A stretch of 64,000 bases of DNA from Microbacterium mangrovi (GTDB taxonomy: Bacteria > Actinomycetota > Actinomycetes > Actinomycetales > Microbacteriaceae): NCBI RefSeq assembly GCF_000802305.1, contig NZ_JTDK01000016.1:62001-126000 (forward strand). Direction: 5' to 3'. Each line of letters opens with the position of its first letter. The first letter of the stretch is position 1. This document shows, one piece after another, positions 42,594 through 52,525 of the stretch. Under the pieces are notes generated by a model that was given only the letters and a program-made list of their open reading frames with translations, did no database searches and had not been told where the DNA came from. The position numbers and the translations under genes are program-made.

Positions 42594-42642
42594 AGCCGCC
42601 GATTCAGCAGGATCCACGAGGGATCCGACTGAATCGGCGGCT
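42594..42642. terminator. Bidirectional hairpin terminator
   Basis: A 14-bp perfect outer stem (AGCCGCCGATTCAG / CTGAATCGGCGGCT) with an inner GGATCC/GGATCC pair, between convergent mutY (+) and rbfA (-). Confidence 0.85.
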
Positions 42643-42657
42643 CTCGGCGGAAGCCGC

Positions 42658-43095
42658 TCAGTCCTCTTCGAGCTCCAGCTCGCGGGGCTTGACGTACGGG
42701 TCGGCCTCACCGGCGAAGGATGCCGAGGCCGCCAGGCCCGCGACCTGCGCGTCGCGCTCGTGCGCTTCGCGCAGCAGGTCCTCGATGTGCCCGGCGTTGT
42801 CGGGAAGCGCATCGGGGATGAACTCGAGCGTGGGAGTGAGGCGAACACCGAGCTGGCGTCCGATCTCGCTGCGGATCATGCCGGTCGCCGACTTCAGGGC
42901 GGCGCCCGAGGCGAGCCGCTCCTCCTCACTGCCGAGCACGGTGTAGAACACCGACGCGTGCTGCAGATCGCCGGTCACCCGGACGTCCGTGATCGTCACG
43001 AAACCGAGCCGCGGGTCGCGCAGCCCCTTCTCGAGCCGCTCCGCGATGAGCACGCGGATGCGGTCCGCCAGTCGAGCCTGTCGTTCGGAACCCAT
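42658..43095 (-). CDS. rbfA: 30S ribosome-binding factor A
   Basis: Late 30S maturation factor; 145 residues with a KH-type fold. Conserved parts are RLADRIRVLIAERLEKGLRDPRLGFVTITDVRVTGDLQHASVFYTVLG and IGRQLGVRLTPTLEFIPD. ATG 43095 has a purine-rich RBS (taggagaaga). The gap to infB contains a stem-loop. Confidence 0.96.
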   Translation of the reverse strand: MGSERQARLADRIRVLIAERLEKGLRDPRLGFVTITDVRVTGDLQHASVFYTVLGSEEERLASGAALKSATGMIRSEIGRQLGVRLTPTLEFIPDALPDNAGHIEDLLREAHERDAQVAGLAASASFAGEADPYVKPRELELEED

Positions 43096-43123
43096 CTTCT
43101 TCTCCTACTCCCCCTGAGCCGAA

Positions 43124-43156
43124 GTGCGGGATGCCTCCTCAAGAAGCATCCCGCAC
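43124..43156 (-). terminator. Intercistronic hairpin between infB and rbfA
   Basis: An 11-bp perfect stem (GTGCGGGATGC / GCATCCCGCAC) with an 11-nt loop, between the infB stop and rbfA start. It may be an attenuator, processing site or partial terminator. The arms again carry GGATGC/GCATCC. Confidence 0.55.
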
Positions 43157-43172
43157 CACAACCGTTCGCGGA

Positions 43173-46001
43173 TCAGCCGCGCGGCTTCTCCACCATTTCG
43201 GTCGTCTCGATCTCGTCGCCGATCTGGATGTCGTTGTACTTGCCGAGGCCGATACCGGCCTCGAAGTCCGTCCGCACCTCGGTGACGTCGTCCTTGAACC
43301 GGCGCAGCGACTCGATGGCCAGGCCATCGGCGATGACGACGCCGTCACGGATGACGCGCGCCTTCGCGTTGCGGGTGATCGTGCCCGACCGGACGATGAC
43401 ACCGGCGATGTTGCCGAACTTCGAGGACCGGAAGACCTCGCGGATCTCCGCGACGCCCGACTGGACCTCTTCGTATTCCGGCTTGAGCATGCCCGTGAGG
43501 GACTGCTCGACATCGTCGATCGCGTTGTAGATGACCGAGTAGAACCGGATGTCGACACCCTCGCGGGCGGCGCGCTCGCGGGCCTTGGCATCGGGACGCA
43601 CGTTGAAGCCGATGACGATCGCGTTGTCGATCGTCGCCAGGTTCACGTCGGACTCGGTGATCGCACCCACACCGCGGTGAATGATGCGCAGCTGCACCGA
43701 CTCGTCGACCTCGATCTTGAGCAGCGACTCCTCGAGCGCCTCGACGGCACCGGAGACGTCACCCTTGATGATGAGGTTGAGCGACTCGACCTTGCCCTCT
43801 TCGAGAGCGCGGGTGAAGTCCTCGAGCGAGATGCGCTTGCGGGCCTTGGCCAGCTGGGCGTTGCGCTCGGCGGCCTCGCGCTTCTCGGCGATCTGCCGGG
43901 CGGTGCGGTCCTCCTCGGTGACGATGAAGGTGTCACCGGCGCGCGGCACCGAGTTCAGACCCTGCACCTGCACCGGACGCGACGGAGCGGCCTCTTCGAC
44001 CTGCTCGCCGTTCTCGTCGATCATCGCGCGGACGCGGCCGTACGCGGTGCCCGCGACGATCGCGTCGCCGACGCGCAGGGTTCCGGACTGGATCAGCACG
44101 GTGGCGACCGAACCGCGGCCCTTGTCGAGCTTGGCTTCGATCGCGACGCCGCGGGCGTCCTTGTTCGGGTTCGCGCGCAGGTCGAGACCGGCGTCGGCGG
44201 TCAGCAGCACGGCGTCGAGGAGGTCCTGGATGCCGATGTTGTTGCGAGCCGAGACGTCGACGAACATCACGTCGCCGCCGTACTCCTCGGCCACGAGACC
44301 GTACTCGGTGAGCTGCTGACGGACCTTGGCCGGGTTGGCCTCGGGCTTGTCGATCTTGTTGACCGCGACCACGATCGGCACGTTCGCCGCCTGGGCGTGG
44401 TTCAGCGCCTCGACCGTCTGCGGCATGATGCCGTCGTCGGCCGCGACCACGAGGATCGCGATGTCGGTCACCTGCGCACCACGGGCACGCATGGCGGTGA
44501 ACGCCTCGTGACCAGGGGTGTCGATGAAGGTGATGGCGCGCTCGATGTCCTCGTGCTCGGTCCACACCTGGTAGGCACCGATGTGCTGCGTGATGCCGCC
44601 GGCCTCGCCCGCCACGACGTTGGTCTGCCGGATGGCATCCAGCAGTCGCGTCTTACCGTGGTCGACGTGGCCCATGACGGTGACCACCGGGGGACGGATC
44701 TCGAGATCTTCGTCCTCTTCGTCGAGCAGCTCCTGCTCGAGGTCGAGACCGAAGCCTTCGAGGAGCTCTTTGTCCTCGTCTTCCGGCGAGACCATCTGGA
44801 TCTTGTAGCCGAGCTCGGCGCCGAGGACCTCGAAGGTGGCCTCGTCGAGCGACTCGGTGGCGGTGGCCATCTCACCCAGGTTGAAGAGGATCGTGACCAG
44901 CGTGCCGGGCTGAACGGTGTAGCCCTTCAGCGCCTCGAGCTTGTCGGCGAAGTCCGAGATCGACGCGCCGCGGCGCATCCGGATGATCTCGCCGTTGCCC
45001 TTCTGGACGTTGACGCCGCCGACGACCGGCGCCGACCGCATCTCGAACTCTTGCCGCTTGGCCCGACGCGACTTGCGCTGACGCGACTTGCCGCCGCCCT
45101 TGCCGAACGCACCCGCGGTGCCACCGCCGGGGCCACGGCCACGGCCGCCGCCGCCACCGGGACGACCGGCGAAGCCGCCGGGAGCGCCCGTGCCGGCACC
45201 GCCGCCGGGGCGCTGGAAGCCGCCGCCGGCACCGCCCGGACGACCGGGGCCGCCGGGACGCTGCTGGAACGGCGCGCCGCCGCCCGGACGACCGGGACGA
45301 CCGGCACCGCCGGGACGACCGGCACCGCCGGGACGCGGAGCGCCGGGGCGCGGCGAACCGGGGCGCGGGGGCTGCGGACGCGGGATGTTGCCGGGGCTCG
45401 GGCGCTGGCCCATGCCCTGCGAGGAGGCGAACGGGTTGTTGCCCGGACGCGGAGCGCCTCCCGGACGCGGGGCGGCGGGCCGCTGGCCCATGCCCTGCGA
45501 GGAGGCGAACGGGTTGTTGCCGGGGCGCGGAGCGCCACCGGGACGCGGCGCGGGGCTCGGTGCCTTCGGGGCCGGGGCCTTCGGCGCGGGCGCGCCGGGC
45601 TTCGGACCGGACGCGGCGGGAGCCTCGGCAGCGGCCGGGGCAGCGGGAGCGGCGGGAGCAGCGGGAGCCGCCGTCTCGGCGGCCGGTGCGGGCGCGGCTG
45701 CCGCAGCCGCGGGGGCGGCCTCGGGCTTGGGCGCGGGGGTGCGACCCGGGCGCGGGGCCGGCGCCGGCTTGGGGCCGGGCTTGGGGGCGCCGGATGACGC
45801 CGCAGGCTTGGGCGCCGCAGCGTCCTTGCCGGCACCGTCGGCCTCCAGCGCGGCGCGGAGCTTCCGCGCCACCGGGGGCTCGATGGTGGATGAGGTGCTC
45901 TTGACGAACTCGCCGAGCTCCTTCAGCTTCGCGAGCGCGACCTTACTGTCGACGCCGAGCTCGGAAGCGATCTCGTGCACGCGTGGTTTTGCGTTTGCCA
46001 C
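43173..46001 (-). CDS. infB: Translation initiation factor IF-2
   Basis: GTPase that delivers fMet-tRNA to the 30S subunit; 942 residues. An IF2-N domain ([26 protein letters not shown]) is followed by an Ala/Pro/Gly/Arg-rich linker (about 50-330). The G domain starts with G1 GHVDHGKT and continues with DTPGHEAF and NKIDKPEA; the C-terminal domains II-IV are complete. The linker carries a 26-residue direct repeat ([17 protein letters not shown] seen twice, DNA period 78 bp at 45403 and 45481). Start GTG 46001 has caggag 4 nt upstream. Confidence 0.98.
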   Translation of the reverse strand: MANAKPRVHEIASELGVDSKVALAKLKELGEFVKSTSSTIEPPVARKLRAALEADGAGKDAAAPKPAASSGAPKPGPKPAPAPRPGRTPAPKPEAAPAAAAAAPAPAAETAAPAAPAAPAAPAAAEAPAASGPKPGAPAPKAPAPKAPSPAPRPGGAPRPGNNPFASSQGMGQRPAAPRPGGAPRPGNNPFASSQGMGQRPSPGNIPRPQPPRPGSPRPGAPRPGGAGRPGGAGRPGRPGGGAPFQQRPGGPGRPGGAGGGFQRPGGGAGTGAPGGFAGRPGGGGGRGRGPGGGTAGAFGKGGGKSRQRKSRRAKRQEFEMRSAPVVGGVNVQKGNGEIIRMRRGASISDFADKLEALKGYTVQPGTLVTILFNLGEMATATESLDEATFEVLGAELGYKIQMVSPEDEDKELLEGFGLDLEQELLDEEDEDLEIRPPVVTVMGHVDHGKTRLLDAIRQTNVVAGEAGGITQHIGAYQVWTEHEDIERAITFIDTPGHEAFTAMRARGAQVTDIAILVVAADDGIMPQTVEALNHAQAANVPIVVAVNKIDKPEANPAKVRQQLTEYGLVAEEYGGDVMFVDVSARNNIGIQDLLDAVLLTADAGLDLRANPNKDARGVAIEAKLDKGRGSVATVLIQSGTLRVGDAIVAGTAYGRVRAMIDENGEQVEEAAPSRPVQVQGLNSVPRAGDTFIVTEEDRTARQIAEKREAAERNAQLAKARKRISLEDFTRALEEGKVESLNLIIKGDVSGAVEALEESLLKIEVDESVQLRIIHRGVGAITESDVNLATIDNAIVIGFNVRPDAKARERAAREGVDIRFYSVIYNAIDDVEQSLTGMLKPEYEEVQSGVAEIREVFRSSKFGNIAGVIVRSGTITRNAKARVIRDGVVIADGLAIESLRRFKDDVTEVRTDFEAGIGLGKYNDIQIGDEIETTEMVEKPRG

Positions 46002-46094
46002 AGTTCTCCTGTCTCAGGGCCCACCCCGGACAGGGCAGACCATTAGATGCGGACGGGTCTCATTTCGAGCCGTTCACTTCTTGTCCATAGCCGT

Positions 46095-46346
46095 TCAGCC
46101 TTTTCGCTGGAGGTGTTCTTCGATGGTCTGCGTGTCGAGCGAACCCGACACCCGCAGTGCACGGACGAAGGCACGGCGCCGCAGAGCGGCGGTCATGCAC
46201 TCACGTGTGTCGTGCACCCACGCGCCCCTCCCGGGCATCGACGCACCCTCATCGAGAACGAGGGTGGAATCGACGGCCACCACTCGGAGGAGGGTGGAAC
46301 GGGAAGCACGCGTGCGGCATCCGACGCACGTCCGTACGGGATCCAT
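46095..46346 (-). CDS. ylxR: YlxR family RNA-binding protein
   Basis: An 83-residue YlxR (DUF448) protein. RTCVGCR is at the N-terminus and PGRGAWVHDTRECM in the middle. Family members bind RNA and have been reported to modulate RNase P and nucleoid functions. It lies in the usual nusA-ylxR-infB order. Confidence 0.93.
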   Translation of the reverse strand: MDPVRTCVGCRTRASRSTLLRVVAVDSTLVLDEGASMPGRGAWVHDTRECMTAALRRRAFVRALRVSGSLDTQTIEEHLQRKG

Positions 46347-46394
46347 TCTACACAGACCACCTGTCAGCCAGCCGACCGTGGCCGGCCTTCGCGC

Positions 46395-47381
46395 TCACGA
46401 CTCGAGGATCGAGTCGGGCTGGATGTCGATCTTCGCGCCGGTGAGCTTGGCGGCGAGGCGCGCGTTCTGCCCCTCCTTGCCGATCGCGAGCGACAGCTGG
46501 TAGTCGGGGACGAGCGCGCGCACGGCCTTGCTGGCCGGGTCGAGGACGAAGGCCGAGGTGACCTTGGCCGGCGACAGCGCGTTCGCGACGAACTTCGGCA
46601 GTTCCGGGTCGTAGTCGACGATGTCGACCTTTTCACCGGCGAGCTCCTCGGTGACGGCGCGCACACGGCGGCCGAGCTCGCCGATGCAGGCGCCCTTGGC
46701 ATTGATCGAGGGGTCGTTCGCCTTCACCGCGATCTTGGTGCGGTGGCCCGCTTCACGCGCCAGCGACACGATCTCCACGAGCCCCGACGCGATCTCCGGC
46801 ACCTCGAGCGCGAAGAGCTTGCGCACGAGGCCCGGGTGCGTGCGCGACACGGTGATCGCGGGCCCCTTGGTGCCCTTCGCGACGGAGGTCACGTAGACGC
46901 GGATGCGGCTGCCGTGGGTGTACTCCTCGCCCGGAACCTGCTCCTCCGGGGGAAGGATCGCCTCGACGGTGCCGAGGTCGACGTGCACCATGCGCGGATT
47001 GGGGCCCTGCTGGATGACGCCGGCGACGATGTCGCCCTCCTTGCCGCGGAACTCGCCCAGCACCGCGTCGTCGGCGATGTCGCGCAGGCGCTGGCTGATG
47101 ACCTGCTTGGCGGCGTAGGCGGCGATCCGTCCGAAGCCCTCGGGCGTGCTCTCCTCTTCGCCGATGACGGCGCCCTCGTCATCCACGAGCGGAATGTAGA
47201 TCGAGACGTGGCCCGTCTTGCGGTCGAGGTGCGCGCGGGTCCCCTCGGGAAGGGTGCCGGTCGGCGACGTGTGCTTGGCGTAGGCGGTCAGGATCGCCTG
47301 CTCGATGATGTGCACGAGCTCGTCGAAGGGAATCTCCCGCTCACGCTCGACTGTCCGCAAAAGTCCCAGATCGATGTCCAC
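46395..47381 (-). CDS. nusA: Transcription elongation/termination factor NusA
   Basis: RNA polymerase pausing and antitermination factor; 328 residues with an N-terminal RNAP-binding domain, S1 domain (GDIVAGVIQQGP) and two KH domains (NAKGACIGELGRRVRAV and IGKEGQNARLAAKL). No acidic C-terminal repeat, as usual in actinobacteria. Start GTG 47381 (VDIDLGLLRTVE) has ggagga 6 nt upstream. rimP, usually just upstream of nusA, is not seen; a divergent DUF1206 gene takes that place. Confidence 0.97.
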   Translation of the reverse strand: MDIDLGLLRTVEREREIPFDELVHIIEQAILTAYAKHTSPTGTLPEGTRAHLDRKTGHVSIYIPLVDDEGAVIGEEESTPEGFGRIAAYAAKQVISQRLRDIADDAVLGEFRGKEGDIVAGVIQQGPNPRMVHVDLGTVEAILPPEEQVPGEEYTHGSRIRVYVTSVAKGTKGPAITVSRTHPGLVRKLFALEVPEIASGLVEIVSLAREAGHRTKIAVKANDPSINAKGACIGELGRRVRAVTEELAGEKVDIVDYDPELPKFVANALSPAKVTSAFVLDPASKAVRALVPDYQLSLAIGKEGQNARLAAKLTGAKIDIQPDSILES

Positions 47382-47486
47382 GTGGGGTCCTCCCTCTTCA
47401 GATGTCACCGGCGTCCCGGCATTCAGACAACATTACCGGATGCCGCACGCCGCCGCATCACCGTGTGCCGCACGGGGCGTCCCGCC

Positions 47487-47492
47487 TACCGT
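47487..47492 (+). promoter_or_regulatory. Leaderless -10 box TACCGT
   Basis: TACCGT ends 6 nt before ATG 47499 of the DUF1206 gene. Confidence 0.5.
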
Positions 47493-47498
47493 CGCGCT

Positions 47499-48302
47499 AT
47501 GACATCGACCACGAGAAGCGCTGCACGCGGTGCGGCGAACACACCGGCGATCCACCTCCTCGTCCGCGGCGGCTTCGCCGCCAGCGGCGTGGTGCACGCG
47601 GGGATCGGCCTGCTGGCGATCGTGCTCGCCCGGGGCGGTCACGGGCAAGCCGATCAGAGCGGGGCACTCCGGGCCATCGCCGCGGTGCCCGCCGGATTCG
47701 TGCTGCTGTGGCTGATCGCGGTGACCCTGTGGGCACTCGGCGTCTGGTACATCCTGGAAGGCTTCCTCGTCCAGGCGCCCGACGACACCAAGGAGTGGGT
47801 GCACCGTCTGGAGTCCTGGGGCAAGGCGCTGGCCTACATCGCGGTGGGGATCATCGCCGCCACCGTGGCATCGGGCGGGCACCCGAACTCCGAGAAGTCG
47901 TCGTCGCGGGCCGGCGACGCGATCCTGCGGCTGCCCGGGGGTCCGTTCCTTCTCGGGCTGGTCGGCCTCCTGATCGCGGCCATCGGAGTCGGGTTCGTCG
48001 TCAGCGGGATCACCCGGCGATTCGACAAGCGGGTCACCCTGCCCGCCGGAGCCGTGGACCGGACCGTGACGACTCTCGGCGTCGTCGGGTACATCGCGAA
48101 GGGCCTCGCGCTCGTGGCGTTCGGCGTGCTGCTTCTGGTCGCCGCGGTCAAGGTCGACCCGGCACAGGCCGGCGGCCTCGACAAGGCGCTCGCGTCGCTG
48201 CGGCAGCTGCCGTTCGGATCCTGGCTGCTCGGCGCGATCGGCCTGGGCCTCATCGCGTACTCCCTGTTCCTCTTCGCCCGCGCCCGCTACGCCAGGCTCT
48301 GA
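47499..48302 (+). CDS. DUF1206 membrane protein
   Basis: A 267-residue integral membrane protein built from three repeats of a two-helix unit, each near a G-x-x-A-x-G motif (ARGGFAASGVVHAGIGLLAIVLA, KALAYIAVGIIAATVA and VVGYIAKGLALVAFGVLLLVAAV). That triplication is the DUF1206 pattern. The function is unknown. It is inserted divergently between nusA and the proS side of the translation cluster, with a leaderless-type start. Confidence 0.88.
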   Translation: MTSTTRSAARGAANTPAIHLLVRGGFAASGVVHAGIGLLAIVLARGGHGQADQSGALRAIAAVPAGFVLLWLIAVTLWALGVWYILEGFLVQAPDDTKEWVHRLESWGKALAYIAVGIIAATVASGGHPNSEKSSSRAGDAILRLPGGPFLLGLVGLLIAAIGVGFVVSGITRRFDKRVTLPAGAVDRTVTTLGVVGYIAKGLALVAFGVLLLVAAVKVDPAQAGGLDKALASLRQLPFGSWLLGAIGLGLIAYSLFLFARARYARL

Positions 48303-48313
48303 GCGAGGCCGGA

Positions 48314-49324
48314 TCAGGCGGCGGAGCCGAGGGCGTTGACGGCCCGGATCAGCTGGTAGAGCTCCCCGACCTTGTACTGGTTGAGGTGCAGCACGAGCCG
48401 GGGCAGGTCGGCCCGGTCGTGGTCGGCGACCTCGATGGGCAGGGCGTCGGATGCCGCGATCGTGCCCGTGGCGAGGAGTCCGGCGAACTCGCGGTTGAGC
48501 GAGGCGACCTCGGCCTCGGTCGGCGCGTGCTTGAGCCGCAGCACGAGCAGGTCCCCCACCCAGCGCAGCGAGTCGTAGTTGCGCCAGAAGCCCTCGATGT
48601 GGGCGGACGCCGCCTCGACGGAATCGGTGATGAGCACGCGATCCATGTCGTCCGGGGCGATCGTGCCGGACGCCGCGAGCTCGTCCTCGATGTAGTCGGC
48701 CAGGGCCGTCCAGAAGGTTCCGTCCGGGCGGTCCAGCAGCACGATCGGCATCGGCTCGGCCTTACCCGTCTGCTGCAGGGTCAGCAGCTCGAACGTCTCG
48801 TCGAGCGTGCCGAATCCGCCCGGCAGGCTCACGAAGCCGCGGGACTCCTTCATGAGCATGAGCTTGCGCGTGAAGAAGTACTTCATCGACACGTGGCGTT
48901 CGTCGGCGACGGCCTCGTTCGGCTTCTCCTCGAACGGGAGGCGGATCGACACTCCCACCGAGCGGCCGGGGCCTGCGCCCTCGGTCGCCGCCTGCATGAT
49001 GCCCGGTCCGGCGCCGGTCACGACCATCCATCCCTGGGCGGCGAGGGATGCCGCGACATCCCGCGCCTGCGCGTACAGCGGGGTGCCCGGGCGCGTCCGT
49101 GCCGACCCGAAGACCGTGACCTTCGACACGTCGGCGTAGGGGGCGTACAGGCGGAAGGCATCCCGCATCTCCTCGATCGCGGCGGCCGTTATCTTCAGGT
49201 CGAGGCGGGTGGTGCGGTCGGTGCCGAGTTCGATGCCGGCGCGGAGGATCCGGCGGATGAGGGCCCGGTTCCCGGTGATGCCGGCATCCGCGATCAGCCG
49301 GTCGAACTCTTCGTCGTCGATCAT
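48314..49324 (-). CDS. LOG family protein (long-form TIGR00730-like)
   Basis: A 336-residue member of the LOG/lysine-decarboxylase-like family, many of which hydrolyse nucleoside 5'-monophosphates (cytokinin activation type). The Rossmann motif VTVFGSARTRPGTPLY and the family signature SLPGGFGTLDETFELLT (PGGxGTxxE) are intact. It is longer than the roughly 190-residue core, with N- and C-terminal helical additions. The gene converges on DUF1206 with 11 nt between stop codons. Confidence 0.9.
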   Translation of the reverse strand: MIDDEEFDRLIADAGITGNRALIRRILRAGIELGTDRTTRLDLKITAAAIEEMRDAFRLYAPYADVSKVTVFGSARTRPGTPLYAQARDVAASLAAQGWMVVTGAGPGIMQAATEGAGPGRSVGVSIRLPFEEKPNEAVADERHVSMKYFFTRKLMLMKESRGFVSLPGGFGTLDETFELLTLQQTGKAEPMPIVLLDRPDGTFWTALADYIEDELAASGTIAPDDMDRVLITDSVEAASAHIEGFWRNYDSLRWVGDLLVLRLKHAPTEAEVASLNREFAGLLATGTIAASDALPIEVADHDRADLPRLVLHLNQYKVGELYQLIRAVNALGSAA

Positions 49325-49379
49325 GTGCCCAGCCTGCCACCGCGAGGTGGCCCGGCGGTGAACGGCACGGGACGCGGGC

Positions 49380-50639
49380 TCAGAGCATCCCGGCCAGGAG
49401 GTCGGCGGTGCGGGCGGCTCCGCCGAGCCCGCGCAGCTGCGCCCCGACGGCAGCCGCCGCCCGCCGGAACGACGGGTCGCGCAGCACGCGGTCGACCGCA
49501 CCGCCCACGTCCGCGGCCTTCGGCGTGCCGGTGCGCAGGTTCACGCCGGCGCCCGACCAGGCCACCCGCGCGGCGACCTCGGGCTTGTCCAGGTCGCCGC
49601 CGGCGACCACGAGCGGGATGCCGTGCGCGAGCGCGGCGATGGTGCCGCCCCACCCGCCGTTCGTGATCGCGAGGTCCACGCGTGGGAGCAGTTCGCTGAA
49701 CGGGACGTAGCCCGCCACGCGCGCATTGGCCGGAACCGGGAACGGAAAGGCGTCCTGGCCCGGCACCCCCGTCGTCGCCACCACGATCAGGTCGCGCCCG
49801 GCCATCGCCTCAAGCGCCGGGCGGACGAGGTCGTGCGGATCGATGTTCTGGGTCCCCTGCGTGACGAGCACCACGCGGCGGTCGTCGAGGTCGCTCCACC
49901 AGGCAGGCAGGGCGGAGGTCCGGGGTGCAGCGGCGAGCTCCCCCACGAAGCGCAGGTGGGCGGGACGATCGGCGCGGCCGTAGTCGAGCAGAGGGGAGCC
50001 GCTCGCGGCGATCAGGGTGTCGGAGAACACGATCCGGTCCATCGTGCGCCCCGTCGGCGTCAGACCCGCACCGCGTTCGGCATCGGCGATCGGCTTCGCG
50101 AGAGGCTTCGAGATGACCGGGACCAGCCCGCGAAGCGCGGCATCCCGCGCGCGCGTGAGCGCATTGGTGCCGGGACGGATGCCCATCCCGCTCGGCGGAC
50201 CGGCCGGTCCGGGCAGGTTCAGCGGCAGAATGCACACGGTCGCCCGCGGCATCCCGCGCTTCTCGCAGAAGAGCACGGCCCCGATCGAGACCTCGTCCGC
50301 GGCAAGCACATCCCACGGTTCGCGCTCCCACTCCGCCGTCAGGTCGACCACCTGCGCGGGCGCGGTGGCGATGAAGCAGTCCGCCACGTTGATGAGCATT
50401 TGCCGCATCCCCTTCTTGCCGACGAGCCGAGGGAAGGTGGCGGCCATGTCGTTCTCGTCGAAGTCGGGTGCGGCGTTCCAGGGCACGAGCCGCGCGCCGG
50501 ATGCCTCGACGCGTTCACGGAACCGCGGGCCGGTATAGAACCGCACGTCATGGCCGCGCTCGACGAGGGCGCGCGCGACCGCGGTCAGCGGGCCGACGTG
50601 CCCGACGAACGGCATCGCCGTGAGCAGGAAGCGTCCCAT
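49380..50639 (-). CDS. Glycosyltransferase, MGT/UGT type
   Basis: A 419-residue GT-B fold enzyme of the macrolide/UDP-glucuronosyl type. The N-terminal acceptor domain begins RFLLTAMPFVGHVGPLTAVARALVERGHDV. The C-terminal donor site is ITNGGWGGTIAALAHGIPLVVAGGDLDKPEVA, where the usual T-H-G-G-x-x-T is N-G-G-x-G-T. The acceptor is unknown. Start ATG 50639 has agga 8 nt upstream; ATG 50648 is an alternative. Confidence 0.9.
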   Translation of the reverse strand: MGRFLLTAMPFVGHVGPLTAVARALVERGHDVRFYTGPRFRERVEASGARLVPWNAAPDFDENDMAATFPRLVGKKGMRQMLINVADCFIATAPAQVVDLTAEWEREPWDVLAADEVSIGAVLFCEKRGMPRATVCILPLNLPGPAGPPSGMGIRPGTNALTRARDAALRGLVPVISKPLAKPIADAERGAGLTPTGRTMDRIVFSDTLIAASGSPLLDYGRADRPAHLRFVGELAAAPRTSALPAWWSDLDDRRVVLVTQGTQNIDPHDLVRPALEAMAGRDLIVVATTGVPGQDAFPFPVPANARVAGYVPFSELLPRVDLAITNGGWGGTIAALAHGIPLVVAGGDLDKPEVAARVAWSGAGVNLRTGTPKAADVGGAVDRVLRDPSFRRAAAAVGAQLRGLGGAARTADLLAGML

Positions 50640-50808
50640 GCCCCACATCCTGGCCCAGATGGGTCCCGCTCGTGGGGGGTCGGATCACACCTCCGGGTTG
50701 GGCGGGTACGCATGGCGGTGATACGTCCGGATGGCGGGACGACACGCCGCCGGGATGCCGCCAGTCGTTCGGATCACCGCCTCCCGTCCCCGCGACCCGC
50801 ACACACCC

Positions 50809-50842
50809 CCGGTCGTTGAGCGAACGTAGCGAGACGAAACGC
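50809..50842 (+). repeat. 34-bp interspersed repeat, copy 2
   Basis: CCGGTCGTTGAGCGAACG followed by TAGCGAGACGAAACGC, about 110 bp upstream of the HNH endonuclease gene, in the 315-bp gap after the glycosyltransferase gene. Confidence 0.85.
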
Positions 50843-50954
50843 TCGCCCCGGGTTCGGCATCAAGATGTCCTGCAACCCGCTTGCATTCTTGATGCGTGTT
50901 CGATAGTGTGGAGGTATCAGTTCGAAGATTCCAACGAATCCGGAGGGGGATGCC

Positions 50955-52445
50955 ATGGCCGACACGTCGCACGATGGGCTCTCTCCGGTGCTGTCCGACC
51001 TGGACGTCCTGGTCGATGGTCTCGGCGGTGCGCGGGCGCGGGTGGCGGCCGCGTTCGGTGCGGAGACCCGGTTCTACGCGTCGGTGGCCGCCCTGGTGGA
51101 TCGGCGGGAACGCGAACGCGCCCAGCAGGCCGACACCGGGGCGGTGGTGTCCGCGTCGCAGTTGGCGATGCGGGAGATCTACGCCGAGATCGCCGCCGCG
51201 GTGCGCCTGTCCGAGTATCAGGTCGCGTCCCGGGTGAACCAAGCCCACGTGTTGGTGTCCCGATTCGCTACGACGATGTCCCGGGTGGATGCCGGGGTGC
51301 TGTCCCCGCAGCATGCGACCACGATCGCGGATGTCGGCGGCGTCATCGACGACCCCCACCTCCGCGCCGAGTACGAGGAGCACGCGATCGACCTGGCCGG
51401 TGAGCTCACCCCCGCCCAGTTGAAGGACGCGCTCGGGGTGTTGGTGGACCGGCTCGACCCGGACGGCACCCAACAACGCGTCCGTGACGCGGTCGCCCGC
51501 CGCTCGGTACGCAAACGCACGGTCGAGCCGGGGGTGGGGCAGTTGATCATCACCGGCCCCACCGCCCACATCGAAGGCACCTACAACCGGCTCACCGACA
51601 TCGCCACCGAACTCCACACCGCCAACCAAGCTGACACGGCCGCGGCCGAGGCGGCTGAAGCAGCCGCGGGTGCAACCGAGGTCGATGCAGTCCACTCGGA
51701 AGCCGGCGACGACGCCGACGCCGCGACTCCCTTCGCTCCGGATGAGCGCACCCGGGCGCAGATCATGGCCGATGTCGCCCTGGACCTGCTGCTCACCAAC
51801 GTCCCCGACGCGCACGGCACCACCCCCGAACACCGCGACGCGCTCGGCGCCATCCAAGCCACCGTGCACCTGACCATCCCCGCCTCCACCCTCGCCGGCA
51901 CCACCACCGGCGGCGCCACCGCGGAAGGCGGCGGACTCGTCGACGACGACACCGCCCGCACCCTCGCCGGCGGATCCGACGACTGGTACCGGATCTTCAC
52001 CGACCCGACCACCGGGGTCCCGGTCACCGTCGACAAACGCCGACCCTGCACCGCCATGAAACGCCTCCTCCAAGCCCGAGATGAGACCTGCCGGTTCCCC
52101 GGCTGCCGCCGCCCCGCCAAAAAATGCGACATCGACCACACCACCGCACACGCGGAGGGCGGACCCACCGCCCTGTGCAACCTCGCCTGCCTGTGCGAGA
52201 GACATCACACCGTCAAACACCACACCGACTGGACCGTCCAGCAGCTCCCCGGCGGCATCCTCCACTTCACATCCCCGACTCGCCGCGGCTACCGCACCCG
52301 GCCCCCGGCCGCCGTCCGATTCACGCCCGACCGACCACCCGGACAACCCAGCCGCCCGCCCGGCGCGGCCGGCACGCCCCCAGGCACGCGCCCGACCGGC
52401 GCAGTGGCCGCGCACGGCGGGTCCGAAGCAACCGCGCCTTTCTGA
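50955..52445 (+). CDS. DUF222/13E12-type HNH endonuclease
   Basis: A 496-residue protein of the actinobacterial DUF222 + HNH (13E12 repeat) family. The N-terminal helical DUF222 region (about 30-330) has EIAAAVRLSEYQVASRV and LSPQHATTIAD. The HNH nuclease at about 375-420 shows CRFPGCRRPAKKCDIDHT, then C-N-L-x-C-L-C-E-R-H-H with zinc-binding Cys and catalytic His. Such genes occur in many copies in these genomes and behave like mobile or defence-related nucleases; the role is unproven. ATG 50955 has ggaggggg 5 nt upstream. Confidence 0.9.
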   Translation: MADTSHDGLSPVLSDLDVLVDGLGGARARVAAAFGAETRFYASVAALVDRRERERAQQADTGAVVSASQLAMREIYAEIAAAVRLSEYQVASRVNQAHVLVSRFATTMSRVDAGVLSPQHATTIADVGGVIDDPHLRAEYEEHAIDLAGELTPAQLKDALGVLVDRLDPDGTQQRVRDAVARRSVRKRTVEPGVGQLIITGPTAHIEGTYNRLTDIATELHTANQADTAAAEAAEAAAGATEVDAVHSEAGDDADAATPFAPDERTRAQIMADVALDLLLTNVPDAHGTTPEHRDALGAIQATVHLTIPASTLAGTTTGGATAEGGGLVDDDTARTLAGGSDDWYRIFTDPTTGVPVTVDKRRPCTAMKRLLQARDETCRFPGCRRPAKKCDIDHTTAHAEGGPTALCNLACLCERHHTVKHHTDWTVQQLPGGILHFTSPTRRGYRTRPPAAVRFTPDRPPGQPSRPPGAAGTPPGTRPTGAVAAHGGSEATAPF

Positions 52446-52513
52446 CCCGCAGCACCGGCTGACCCCGAACACCGGCTGGCCGGGCACGCCGACTCGATGT
52501 CGGAGCCGCCGGA

Positions 52514-52519
52514 TAGGCT
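52514..52519 (+). promoter_or_regulatory. Leaderless -10 box TAGGCT
   Basis: TAGGCT ends 6 nt before ATG 52526 of the MGMT gene. Confidence 0.5.
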
Positions 52520-52525
52520 CCGGTC

